A stretch of DNA of 64,000 nucleotides, taken from the NCBI GenBank assembly GCA_019055375.1, contig JAHQIW010006994.1:62001-126000 (forward strand). The letters run 5' to 3'. The notes beneath the pieces are model-generated. The model was not told the DNA's origin. It saw only the letters and a program-made list of their open reading frames with translations, and did no database searches. Position numbers and translations under genes: made by a program. Source of the stretch: Parelaphostrongylus tenuis. Taxonomy: Eukaryota; Nematoda; Chromadorea; Rhabditida; Metastrongylidae. Shown piece after piece: positions 47,769 through 61,500 of this stretch; the stretch's first letter is position 1, and each line of letters begins with the position of its first letter.

Positions 47769-49290
47769 TTAATTTAACACTTTGGTGACTTTCGAGACCA
47801 TTTTGAGAAATTTATATTTCCATTCTCTAGCATAGCACTGGCTAGCATAAATCATAGAAAATGTGGAGTCGCCATCTCTTGTGAACTTCATACAACAACT
47901 AATCGAAGGCACTTTTTTTTTCGTCTTCGGTTGTCTTAAAGTAATTAACTCTTCCTCACATATATTAGCTTTAAGTAATTCAAAACGAGCGGGCGTTGGA
48001 TACCATGCAGAAGAGAAATCACATGGGTAGTGGAGAACGTTGTCTATCGAAAGAATATCCATTGATAGCAGGTGGCGGTCCGGATGTGTCATGTACTGAT
48101 GGACCCACAAAATCACTCACACCTGGTCTCGTCGAAGTTTTCTGGAGAGTAGGCAAATGGACGAGATTCACGAAATCACTTCCAGGGCATGATGAGTTGA
48201 AAAGAATTAGGTAGTGCGCATAACCAGTGGCAGAGGTTGCAGAGATGAGTATTGTTCACAATAGAGTACAAATGGGTACATAAAAAGTTGTCCTAATTCC
48301 TGGAGTTTACTAATAATCGAGAAATTTTTGAGGTAGTCGATGAAGTGGTCTTGCTACAGTGGTTTTGTAAACGTTTCAGCATTAATCAAAGTATGAATAG
48401 CCGCATCGAAGTCCGTGTGTGATATTATTTCTTTTATTGGTCCTAAAACCCTTTTTAGTGGTGATGAAAGTCTAAAAATCATTACGAAACTACTAAATTG
48501 TGAAAATAATCGCTCTCCATCTGCTAGTCGATGTCACGCGCATTAGCGCGGTGTCGCTTCTAATCAAGAGGCATTCCGGAAGAATTAAGGGATACGAGTC
48601 TCATGGCGATTTTTTCCAGGAACTGATCGACAATGGACATCTTCCTTTCATCATAAAAATTTCTCTACGATAAATGTTCTTTTTGGAGTTTTGATGCAAA
48701 GTTGGGTATATCAAATAGCTAACACAAAAGTGGCAGGTGCAGAAGTAAATGACACATTGGAAAACACCACCGTGTCATACTGGACGGGTCTGTGTTTGTA
48801 TAATTGATTCAATAAAGAAATTTTGCCATGGAGCAATAAAGTGGAAGTAGCATAACTTAGAGCTACAAAAAATGCGATCCTCATCATGGTAATACAAGAA
48901 AATTTTACTTCATTGGCAAAAATTTGCAGATTCCAACAATTTTAATTAGAACTGGACTCCATTGATAGAGACTTGAAAACGACCATTATTTTTTCGTCGC
49001 ATAATTTCTAGAAAGATCACGTTGTTTCGCAAGTGCTGATGTTGATTTATAAAAACTCTTATTTTACTAATTTTCAGCAGTGTTTTGAAGTTGTAATCTA
49101 ATTACACATTTAAGAGTGTTGAAAGATATACCCCAGGCAGGAGTTGCATCCGAATTTCAGCCAGACGAAGGGTGAAAGCGTGCTACCAATTCTTGTATGC
49201 TATATACTGTACAACTAAATTCAATGCCGAGATATGCTTAGCAGCCTAAACTTGTCGGAAGTTAGTTTTTGACAAGCGATAGTCTATATC
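47769..49290. other. no gene resolved
   Basis: The region 47,769-48,214 is open on both strands (115 codons minus, 72 plus) without a match. The remainder is AT-rich. Confidence 0.35.
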
Positions 49291-49299
49291 GAAGAAAGA

Positions 49300-49440
49300 G
49301 TGGTAATAAGGCGGGGACCCCGTGATGTGGTGACAGACAGCATGCGCTCCGCTATGGGATGAACGCGTAATCAACTTCTACTTGGAGTCGGATGTTACCA
49401 TTTAAGTCAACATTCATCGATATTTATGCTAATATTCATA
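49300..49440 (+). repeat. SINE family A-like fragment
   Basis: GAGTGGTAATAAGGCGGG, GATGTGGTGACAGACAGC (A box-like) and GGATGAACGCGTAATCAACT (decayed B box), then TTACCATTTAAGTC, in family A order. Confidence 0.45.
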
Positions 49441-49591
49441 CTAATGATACGTTATATCATTCGTGTGTAGATGAGAGATGCAACCATGGAACTAGTAATT
49501 TCGAAGTAAAACACAGGTGATATTGAAAACTTATCCAAGCGACTGTCAAAAGTTTAGTATTTTCTGCTATAAACTGTTAGTAAATTTACAG

Positions 49592-52500
49592 AGCGCGAGA
49601 AGATCCCTGAAGGTACTCTTTGCGTTGTTTGCGCGGATCTAGCAAGCGGCGTACATTACTCCGTACCGAGTTGCAAACGGTTGTAAAACATTTTTTCCGC
49701 CGTGCTCTCGTAGTAAGTTATTTATTGGATTAAGTAACTTTTTTTCAACGTTAAACTTTTTCACAGTACTTCGTAATAGTAGACAACTAATAACTAAATT
49801 TAACTTGAGTAATAAGTACCGCTCCATCTCAAGGTGTAGTGATTGGCTCCCTTGCACAGAACTGCAATGAATTGGTCTCATGGAATACAGTGACTTGAGT
49901 CAGCTGTAAGATTCGAATGATTGCTAATTCAAGGCAGGCTTTCTACTAATTTCCCGCAGAGGATTTGCTAATTTTTTCACAGAGCATTTTTTTTTCTTGC
50001 TTAAGATATTGGGATACAACCGTTCCAGTGATAGTAGCAGTGCAGTGATGACGATGGGACGATGTCAAGATAAGTAAGGAATACCTGCATCTTGGTGAAG
50101 ATTTAAATGGTACGACTCATCCCCAAGCGAATGGCAGGGTGCTATTCTAGCTTGAACGCGGCAGAAAAAGTCGAAAAGGCACAGGCGATGTAGCCATACT
50201 CGGTGGCGTTTTAGTGGTCATGAAAAGGTTTAGAAATGCGGAAAGCACGCAGACTTTGTGCTGACTGCTTTGAACTTTATCACTCATATGATAACAATAA
50301 AGTGTATTGTGAGGAGATACTATATGCACGAGACTGACGGTAAAAGAAGAACATATGAAGGAGGTGTAATAGCTTCTTGGTAAACTACGTACGGAAACGA
50401 TGAAATGCTATACGGCCTTTTGAAAAAAGCACATGCAAAGACGATCAATAGTTTATACAGAAACTTTGTGTAAAATAAATCGAGAAGGGATTGATAACAT
50501 TCGTTTTTTGTAGAATGTTGCTTGAAGAACAAGAAAAGTGAGCTAAGGAAAGTCCCTGCATACACTGTAAACTAAACTGTTATTCTGCTTTTATTGATGA
50601 GTTAACGCAAGGGTTCTATAAATCTTTATTATTATCGCTGACGATTCGGTGGTATCGCTTACAACAGAACGGAATTACTCGATAATGTAGAGTTCTGTGC
50701 AAAAACATCTGCGTCAGTCAGGATCTGAACCCAGATCCCACTCTTTCCCGGAACGTATGCTAAGCGTTGCACAACCGACGCTCGTTTTGCACAGCACTCT
50801 TTCTACTATCTGTCAACAGCCGACCGTCTACGGTCCGGCGGGGCAGCCGCTGTCGGCATTGAACCTACTTATGTTGACAGATATTGGATATCAATAATCA
50901 AACAGAAATCATTCTATTTGACTGCCACTTGTGGTGGTATGATATTACAATATACCCAATAATGTAGAGTGTTGTGCAAAAAGATCCGCGTCAGCCGTGA
51001 TTCGAACCCAGATCACATTATTTCCGGAAGCGTTGCCCGACCACGATTATTTGGGTCGAGTGTACGCAGCAGTTGTTCTTGCGCTGTTGACCTTCTGATC
51101 CCTTACACCGAGACCGATCGAGTAAATTGGATTACCAGGCTAATGAAGTTGCGTTCTCAACGTTGCCCTTTCACATAGGACTGCAGTTACGCTGAGGCGA
51201 CCCAGCATCATTTGACAGCTCTTAACACAATAGAGAATGATGGCGAATGGCAATCGACATTATTTACTGGTCCGGTCATAATCCATCCTGCAGTAATCTG
51301 CAGTAATTAGAATATTATCAGCTGATAAATACGAAAGCAAACCTTGAATTCTTACTCTCACCGTTCTTTGGTGTGAAAGCTTATATCGACTTTTATTCGT
51401 GAGATAACCCGAGCTTTTCATCGATTTTTCATTGTGTAATACCCCTTGAAGTAATCTGCTATATTTACAGAACAAGCAGACATTTACATGTCAGTTTTCC
51501 GGTGACTGCGTCGTTGGTAAATGTTAGTTTTATTATTTTCTTTCTATTATCGACTTTAATTCATGAGATAACCCGATTGTTCAATCAGATAGATTAATAG
51601 CTGCATATTTCACATAGACCTTTCTGCATACCGACAATATGAGCAAACTTATGTTGATGAAATGCTGAGGTCGGCACAGAATAATAGTAAATATGACCAT
51701 TTTGAGGCCGACCAAGAGGTTCATTAAAATTAAGACGAAATAAAATTTTGCAGCTGTTCGATGCGTGTGTCGGAGTTGTCGTTTGAAAAAGTGTTTCGAT
51801 ATGGGCATGGATCCTAAAGGTGAGTTTTTCTTTAAACTTTACCTAGCATAAAGTTGTTGGCATTTTGTTTTATCCATTTCTATCCTCCTTGGCAAATTTA
51901 GAATGTTTAAACTATTTATTTGACAGACGGGAAGAAATTCAAGTCATAAGAGTGTTTCCTACTTTGTATATGTGTCATTTCTATTACTAGAAATTCTAGG
52001 ACAATTGGTTAAAAGTACAAGCCAAGAAATCCTGCCTTTGATATTGCTAAAAGTTCCGAATATTATTGCTTTTCTGTACTTTCTCACTTTCTCAGCTATT
52101 GTTCTGCAGCAGTACACAATCGTTTGATGCTAAATATTGAAAATTTTCTTGTAATAATGAACTTTGTAGAGTCACGATCTTGTTGTGATAAGCTTTCAGT
52201 TAACTAGTTCAAGTCGAAGTGAAAACCTTTTGCACAGTGCTGCCAGTTCAACTTTGTAGAATGAACTATATTCCTCTATCGTGCAGTTCTTACCACTTCT
52301 ATCGTTCGTTTCGTCAAAGTTTGCCATTATCATCCGTAGAGGTCCTTTCCTTCCCATTCAACGCGTAGGATGTTCGTTGAACATAGTTTTCACTAAAATT
52401 CCAAAGTTGTCGCATAAAAGCAATTACAGATTCTCGCCACAGATATCCTCGATCCTTGCAGATTAGAGGTTTACTGTTTTGCAACATAGACCAGCACAGT

Positions 52501-55500
52501 CATGGCGACTTGTCGACCGATTAATTAGCGCGACCAAATTTTCTGGGTCGGCTTAATATTATTTGGGTGGCACATGAGTCAATTATTGATAACATCTTAG
52601 ATATTATCCAACTTTTACAACTTGGATTTGAATGGATATTTTAGAATACAAAGTGGATGAATGATCGAGAACAAAAACTTTGCGTCATTTAAGATCTCTT
52701 TTTTCTAAATCATTGACGCTGTTGTATTGAGGCAGTTGATTTGACAGTTATTGGTTGCTCTCTTTTACGAAGTGTTCTAGAGCGTTCTTGTTCGCGCTTA
52801 GTTGCCGACGATCAGGTTTTTATGGCATTCACGTTAACCAAGAGGCTTTTACTGCTTTCATTCAAGCTAGTGTGGTGAACGCAGCTTGTATATTACTGTA
52901 TAAATTCCTGATTTAGAAGCCTGATATAGAATTGTGCTTATAGTGATGTGTTTGCATCAAATGAGGCGCTTTGAGTTCTTCACCCTTACAGTGTACCCCA
53001 AATCGTTCGCTCTTTTTTTTTTGCCGTCGTTTTCCATTCACCGAGAGGAAATCATACGAAAGGAGAGGATGATAAGTGTGAAATTCCGATCTGATACTGT
53101 TACCTTTGCTCTTCGTACGGCTACAAATTTTATCGGTTCAAATGTTATCTTTAGTCGTATTCTTGGTGTACACTTTGAGGTTTAGTGTAAAGTTACGAAC
53201 ACGGTTGAAGTGAACTCATGTCTGCGTCTTCTCTCACAGGTGATTTATTTTTTCCGTCCCGATTTGATGGAATTGATTAGCGCTAAAAGAATGATTTGCT
53301 AAGGAATGAATGTTGTGCCTAATAATGAGGTTGGTGAGAGCGTGTGGGAAATCATTGCGCGCTCTGTTATTTATTCTTTCAATGCTTTCTCCTAATCATG
53401 TGCACCCACTCGTGTTTTACAACAGGTTGTCACATGGTCGAAGTGACCTTCACGGAATTTTTGCCATATCACCCAAAATTTATAATTTATCACATCTTTC
53501 TGAAGACCGCATATTTAAATTCAGAAGATATTTGCTTGGAATTTTGACACATCAATTGATTTTTCAAGAAAATATTTGTCCTTATTCTTTTCGAATTTTT
53601 GTCTCCTAATGAAATTCTTGCATATATAGCATTTTTTTGCTAAATTTTTTTTCTGGAAAAAACTTTGGGATACGAAGTGTATTGATCCGTTACTCTTCTT
53701 TTCCAAATTTTAATGTCTGTAACCTCGACATGCTTCAATATATCCTAATTTTCTTCTTTGAGCCAAACACGAGGTGTTAAATGATTTCTTTATTCATTTA
53801 ACAGCTGACGTTTCAACACTTCGCCTTCTTCACAGCCTGGAAAGGTCAAAGTCTGCAATCCATTCAGTCAAACACCTCCATTACTCCTTTAGAAAAAAAC
53901 ACCAGACTCAGATTTCAGTCGTATCAAACACAAAATAAACTCTCAACATACTCCTCGCTTGTTTATATGTGTTCCACTCAATGATTCAAGTGGAGATCAC
54001 CGGAAGGAGATGACATGGGCTCGTAATGCAGCCCACCCATCAAAACAACAGTCTTTTAGACTGGCTTAATTCACGAGTGATAATGAGGCATTCCTAAATG
54101 CGGTTTATAGTCGGATTGGTGGTGTTAAACCAAAGTACTTCAAGAATTTTTCACGCTGATATTCCTTGTTCCTGCCCAGGGATGGTGACCTCTATGTCAT
54201 AATCTACTCCGTCATGCCTCCGTGCTCTATGTGTCCCTAACGGGATATTTCGTCTAATGAGACGCTCGTCAGTTATGTGTTCTTCTGTGCGGACATAGGG
54301 CGGCCTACCCATTTCGCCAATATATTTATTGCTACACGCTTTGCAAAAGATCCGGTTGAGTGTACCTACCCTCATGCAATTTTTCGTCTCTGCCGTTAGG
54401 ACATATTTTACAATCGTTCAATATACAGAGACGGTCATATAAGCGGTTGCGAACTAATTGGCGCCTCAAAGTATTGTGAAGTGACTTGAAACATTCAGTG
54501 GAACGCATATAAATAGCGGTGAGTATGTTGAGAGTTGATTTTGTGCTTGATGCTATTAAAATCTAGGTCTGGTGATTTTTTTCCAAAGGAGTAATGGAGA
54601 TGTGTTTGACTGATTGGATTGTAGACAACTTGACCTTTCCAGGCTTTGAAGAAGGCGAACTGCCGAAACGTCAACTGTTGAATGAATAAAGAAATTATGT
54701 AAGAATTCTTGTTTGGCTCAAAGAAGAAAATGAGGATTTAATGTGTGCATTATTATCTTTTGTACGTATCAACGAATGCTGATTTTTTAGCTCATGTGCC
54801 ATGAAAACTTGGAATCAGGCTGTACTAGTCGTTTCAGATATTTTTTGAACGTTACCATCTCTTGCTTGTGATTTAAAAAAAAAGTATTGTCCGTCATCCA
54901 GCCACAGCGTAACCGATCTTTGTTTGTCGGTTTCACAGTATTTACTGCGCAAATTTGGTGGTTTATCCTTTTCACGGCAGCTAAAGTTTTCCCATGTCGA
55001 GCTCTTAGAATAACGTGTGGAGCGCGGTGGGAACGCGCATTGTAATGAAGATCTACGATCGTTGAGTTCTGTTAGGAGATCCGGCGCACCGGTTTTCTGG
55101 GCTTATCGTCCTCTTACATAGTTCTTTATATATTTTCAATGTCTCAAACTCTAGATACCCACTATGTTCTTCTGGATATTCCTCCATGTTCGGAATCCTT
55201 GCTTGTGATAAACTCCTGTGTATGGTAGAAAATAATTGTCTATTATCTATCCACGATGTTACTAGTTCTTCGCTTGTTGTGTATTTTCTCTGTCTCTTCC
55301 ATGTTTCGTATAGCCACAGACTTTTTTTTACCGTCTGAAAACAGGTTGTTGCAACTGCAGCGCGCCAAGTAGACTTATTTAGTCTGGTCTATGGTTTAGT
55401 CGTAGTATGAAATCTGTTTTTGAAAAGCTATCTACTGACTGCAAAAAATCTGGTAAAGGTACTCTGCGGCAAAATAGGCTATAAAAATTGTACGCATTGA

Positions 55501-58500
55501 ATCAAAATGAGGGATTTGAAATGTTTAGCATGGTCATATTTCCATATTAGTGCGCCTAAAGGTGAAAGGGTCACAATTCTTTCTGTGATATGCGCTAAAT
55601 CCATATGTTAAGTGTAGTTCATCTTGTTTTATAATTGTAACGTGGTACATCGAGCGATGTGATGCAGTGCTTAGAGATGATCTACGTGGTGCGCAGGGTC
55701 GATGGTTCTATCTCTCTTGGGATTTGTTGTTAGAGAGACGAATTGATACATGAGGAAAACGAATCATGTGAAGTGAGTTTTAGTGAATGGATGGGAATGA
55801 GCTTTCATCAAGTGATAGTTTTCAAGCCTCTCTGTGAACAGTCAGCGTTCCAGCCCGGTCTACAGATGTAATCCTATTGGTTTAGAAGTTATGAAAAGTT
55901 GTTTGTTGCCGCTAATTCATAGTTCGTGCACATCACACTACAGGTTGTTCTTACAAGGTGAGACTGCTTATCAATTTTGTCATAAGAGATTTCAAAGGAA
56001 TCCACACAACCTTTAGAATATCTATGTCTAAGAGACCTCTGAATTGTTGTGGGATAGAGAGAAAGAGAGTGAGAGAGTGAGAGAAAGAGAATGAGAGGGA
56101 GAGAGTTTCATTCTCACAGGCTTCACGTGGCAGGCTAACTTAGTTGCCTTCGGTCAGTACATGAAGATTATCGCTACATTATGTTGTATACATCGTTGAA
56201 TAAATTCAGATTCATATATGTTCATGACTTGTTCGAGTATTTCTAGCAGCTTTAACATTTCCTATTTCGAAACTAAGTCCAAAAGGATAGTGGAAATTTA
56301 TTGGGTGTTTCAAGAGTTTGAGAATTTATGATTGTATATCTGCTGAACTACGTTCCAAACAGGTCAGCTTTTGATATAATTAGTGCAGGAAGCTTTTTTG
56401 TGTACATGTTACGTGGTGGTGTTACAGGTGTGCAATGTGCGTGATATATCCATGTGAGACCTTATTGAAATTTAGTCGTGCGCTCCTCCTTAGCAACAGT
56501 CTCATTGCGAAACAAACAGAGTAATACAAAAACAATTGTTTAATAATTTATTGTGCAGAGAGCAGCTTCTGGTGTGCACTCTTGTGCTATATCTAGTGAG
56601 ATATCTAGTGAATAAAAGGTTTTAGGAAGAAAAACTGCATCAAGAAAAGAAGCAGCCGGGAAGATACAAGTGTATTCGTCGATACTGATCATTATTTGTT
56701 AAGCGTTCGTTTCAGCTATTCAGCACGATCGGGATAAGATTCGATACACGAAGGCGTTAAAAAAGAAAAAAGAAGAGGAACGACGCGTGAAAGAGCAAAC
56801 CGACTTATCACTGAAAGAGGAGGTCGGCAGTCCGAATAGTGCAGGGTGAGAGAGTTGTTTACTATATACTAACTTCACAACAGTTCCGCGAACAAAGATT
56901 ATTATTTTGATTTTGGTCCACAAGCTAGTTACATCCAACATATCATGGTATTATGCATTTTCAAGTCTCTCAAATATTATCGTGTAATTATGTTAAGGTG
57001 AAACGCTCTGTAGAGCAATCGAGATGTTTTAGACTGAGCAGAAAGTTCTGAGAAATTCTTAAAAGTTTCATCTGTTGACCTTCTTGAATCGTTTTTCATT
57101 GATAATTTTGTATATGTTTATCTAGTTCACTAATTTCAGCTCCAGAATGCCTATTGATTAGTATGATTTGCGTATGTTGGTCTGCCATTATTGGAGAAAA
57201 GGTTTAACGTTTCCTAAAACCGCCGATAAGATTAATGAAGGTGAAGGGTTGGTAGGGCAATAAAATCGACTATGGGCAGATGGTTTTGAGCCATTCAAAG
57301 AGGGTAAGAAATCTCGATCTGTAAGATATGCCTCTTTCTGACTGGCCATCTGTTTTGGATGAAAGTAACCTGCAAGCCGCCTTGAATGCTGAGCCTTCAT
57401 CGAACACTCGTAATTTGGCTGAAAAGCTTGGTGTTTCGTAGCGGACCGTTGTCCACAAGTTGCGCCAACTTGACTTTATATTCAAAAATACTCAATGCAG
57501 CGTGTAAATAGTATCTCTACTCTGTGTAGGGGATTGTGTTCCCCCACCCTGAAAGGGATTGGCTAAGACAATGTGCTACTGATGAGGCTGTGCAAGGCCA
57601 AAACACGTGTGTTGCACTGTACAAGTACTCATAACAGACCACATGCATAACTCAAAAATAACTATCATGCATAGTGAAATTTGAGCGTAGTCTAGAGAAA
57701 CACTCGAAATGAAAGGTATGACAGATTTGACAATATCAGCCAAGAGCAATCGAGTATACAACACTGCCCATTCGATAATATTTTCACTTATGTACATTAC
57801 TGCCCATTCGTTAATGTAAATAGTACGTCTGCGTCTACTCTTTGTAGGGGGTTAGGTTTATTTCACTTGCAGTGGTAGTTGAGTGGTTACTTGTGTACTT
57901 TTCGATAGAGTACTGCTCTTTCACTCGGCTAGTTTGCCTGCCATGCGGAGTTTGAGGACAAGATAAATCTTTATAACGAACAACGTACAAAATATAAACA
58001 TTACAATAACGATACTACAACAGTAATATGAACACAGAAACGACTAGGCTTCATATGACGACAAGGTAATAAAGATCTACGACTTCATAAGGCAAGGATT
58101 AGGACCCTCCGTGACGTGATATGGGCTGAATAAAGGACAGAGGTGACAATGAATCGTTACAAAACATATTTCGACTTTCTATAAACCGCGGCATAATCAA
58201 ATGATATATGAAAGTCGAGAAAACTTATCTTGTTAGCTGACGCGAGGTTGGTAAACTAGTTGTAGCAATTCGGCTGACGTTTCGGCGATCCGCCTCCTTC
58301 AGAGCCTGGTTGTACGTGATATTAGTCTATTTGAATGATTCGAATGATCTCATTTATATGCTGCCTAGGTCAGGTTAATAGATCAGACGAAGAAAGGGCG
58401 CGAGATCTCGCGTGATGGTGACGCACTCGTTTTTCCGGTTCATTTCGGGGTTTTGGGCGTTTATCCAAAATGCCTTAAAAGTTTTGCACGTGGATGTTTT

Positions 58501-61500
58501 TTTTCCTGCGCTAGGACTGTGACAGTCACATCAAAATCCTTGTTGTTGTGCTTTTGTATTTTATGTAAACCTGAAGGTTTGGTTCTATCTATTTTAGATT
58601 TAGATCTTTTATGCGGATGAAAAATGGTCTAACCGTTTCGCCTACATATTCTTCCCCGCATGCTTACATGTCAGCAAATAAAATGTGCTCGATCTCATAC
58701 AATCCCCCTCTTCTCCGTTAGGACAGATCATACAGTTTTTGGTGTTGCACAATCGATCATAAAATCTATTGCGGATCAGCTGATGGCGTACGGTGGGAGG
58801 TGGGCTTCCAATAACTACCACGGAATTTTCAAAACCGCATCTTTTTAGGCACCTTTAACCGCACTACTGATTTCGTTTTATATAAATGACAGTTTGAAGG
58901 GAACTCTATTCAGGTGCGGAGTATTGCTCTTTCGGGACCTAATTCCACTTTTTGAATATTCCCAAGTAGCAAATGCTTTGTAGCCGTTGAAAATGGCAAA
59001 TTTCCGTGCCAAGTTTAACGATTCGTTCCTTTCCTCTTCTCCTGTACACACATTTTTAGCCGTTCAAAACATGTTTTTAATTAGCGATTTTTTACGTGTG
59101 AAAGATGAGAGGAAAGGTGATTGACCAAAATGTTTTTGTTACTTGGTTTTCGATATAATTTTGTACTATAGCCACTATCTAAAAGCTTTACTTGGATGTT
59201 CAAGAATGGAAGCCAGCTCTCGTTTGGACTCTCTCGCGTAAATTTTATATGCTCTGACTGTCCGTTCAACACTTCAAAACACTTGTCCATTTCCTTTTGT
59301 GTGGAACGGACAATGAAACAGTCGTCTATGTATCGGCAGTAGAGCAATTGGTGGTAATTGAGAACTGGCGCTTCCACCTTATACATATGCTAATCCTCTT
59401 GAGTTGTGTAGAGTATTCACCCAAGCACCGAAACACTGAACAACTAAGACATTGTTTTAGGAGGGTCATTAGTCAAAAATTAGGCGAGAGAGTCCAGACG
59501 AGAGCTGGCTTCCATTCTTAAAATCCAAGTAAAGCTTCTGGATAGTGGCTATAGTACAAAATGGTATCGAAAACCAAGTAAAAAAAACATTTCGGTCAAT
59601 CACTTTTCCTCTTATCCTTCACACATGAAAATATCGCTAATTAAAGACATGTTTCGAACGGCTAAAATGTGTGCACAGGAGAAGAGGAAAGGAACGAATC
59701 GTTTGGCATGAAAAATTGCCATTTTCAACGGCTACCAAGCATTTGCTACTTGGGAGTATCCAAAAAAGTGGAATTAGGACCCGAAAGAGCAATACTCCGC
59801 ACCTGAATAGAGTTCCCTTCAAACTGCCATTTATATCAAATGAAATCAGTAGCGCAGTTAAAAGGTGCCCAAAAAGATGCGGTCTTGAAAATTCCGTGGT
59901 AGTTTTTGAAATCCCACCTCCCACCCTACGCCATCAGCTGATCCGCAATAGATTTTATGATCGATTGTGCAACGCCAAAAACTGTATGATCTGCTCTAAC
60001 GGGAAAGAGGGGGATTGTATGAGATCGGGCACATTTTATTTGCTAACATGTAAGACATGCGGGTAAGAATATATAGGCGAAACGTTTAGACCACTTTTCA
60101 TCCGCATAAAAGAACGTCTAGATAGTAAATCTAAAATAGATAAAACCAAACCTTTAGGTTTACATAAGGCACAAAAACACAACAACAAGGATTTTAATGT
60201 GACTGTCACAATTCTAGCGCAGGAATCAAAAATATCCACGCGCAAAACTCTCGAGGCATTTTGGATAAACGCCACAAATCCAGAAATGAACCGGAAGGAC
60301 GAGTGCATCACCATCACTCGAGATCTCACGCCCTTTCTTCGATTGATCTTTTAATCTGACCTAGGCAGCATATAAATGAGATCATTCGAATCATTCAAAT
60401 AGACTGATATCACATACAACCAGGCTCTGAAGAAGGCGGATCGCCGAAACGTCAGCCGAATTGCTACGACTAGTTTACCAACCTCGCGTCAGTCAATCAA
60501 GACAAGTTTTTCGATTTTCATATATCAATGAATTGTTAGTGGGATGGATTTGGTTATGATGAGCAAATGTCCTACAGAAGTGGAAGAATCGGAGCTAAGA
60601 GTAGCGAAAAGTGAGTGCGAACTCAATCCAAGAGAATGATGAAGAAAGCGAGCAAGCAATGAATTTAAACGGCGAATGAAGTGCCATTGAGGCGTGACCC
60701 TCGACCACCGTCTTGATGTTTTTCGTCTGTTCCCTTGTCTGGAATCCGTTCGAATGCCAGGTGCGAGCCACAAAAACTGTCCATCCGCCAGCTCAGTTCA
60801 CTAACCAACGCTGTGACTCATTGCCTGACCTTTTTATTATCCATAATCAGAATATCAATCATCTGACGATTTGCGATAGGATAAGTAGAAGAGAAAGGAA
60901 ATTAACAGTTGCTCGGGGGAATCTGCTACAGGGTTCTCTCGATAGGGACTGGTTAAGACGAAAGGCAGTGTGCCACTGACGAGGTTGTAAAAGGCCGAAA
61001 CACGTGTATAGCACTGTGCAAATACCCATAACAAACCAAATGCATGACTAAAAAACTATTAGGCATATTGAAAATTTGGGCTTGGTTTAAGGAAACATTC
61101 GCATTTAACAGTGTTTAAGGATAGCTTGAACATAACTACAAAAAATAATAGCCAAAAATTACTATATAATATTATTAACTATACTTTGAAGAATAGTTAT
61201 GGTTGTTCTTGTTGTTAATTTGTGCAAAATAACGAATCTTTCAAAGATTTCCCGCAACATTTTACTCAACCATAGTAAATGATGGCTTAATCACCTTGAA
61301 CAACCACCTCCTTATCTTTGCACTGAATATCAATATCATTTTTCCTCGCTGCGTAACTAATTTTGTCTAATCAGTTGAAAATTCTCAAAGAGCAGATAAG
61401 CGTACATATTAGGTATGTCAGTAAGATTACACTTTTAGGATAAGAGGAGCAATCACATTGATCATCACAAGTTTCAGGTCTGATCAGTATGTGAATACGT

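Larger units (their letters stand above)
53795..54700 (-). mobile_element. PLE 3, inverted-terminus copy inside an intron
   Basis: GIY-YIG endonuclease piece on the minus strand at 54,375-54,151: KACSNKYIGEMGRPPYVR, then RAEHITDE-like and THRARRHDGVDYDIEV; YIG is kept but the ETGR glutamate-threonine pair is EM. The termini are inverse copies: 53,803-53,895 (minus) and 54,590-54,690 (plus) share GCCTGGAAAGGTCAA / TTGACCTTTCCAGGC and GGAGTAATGGAG words. No RT is present. It sits in the nuclear-receptor intron. Confidence 0.75.

Noticed and set aside
54151..54375. Minus-strand CTGACGAG..GACGAAAT resembling a hammerhead
   Set aside because: Two extra bases lie between A9 and stem II, and the sequence is coding GIY-YIG sequence (ITDERLIRRNIPLG), which explains the word.
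55834..56016. Plus frame with HYRLF..AYQFCHKRFQRN resembling a nuclear-receptor first finger
   Set aside because: Cysteine spacing does not fit C-x2-C-x13-C-x2-C, and the true first-finger exon is at 49,592.
60541..60635. Possible extra exon (MDLVMMSKCPTEVEESELR) between acceptor and GTGAGT donor
   Set aside because: Its end phase does not fit the next receptor exon at 62,999, and there is no family match.
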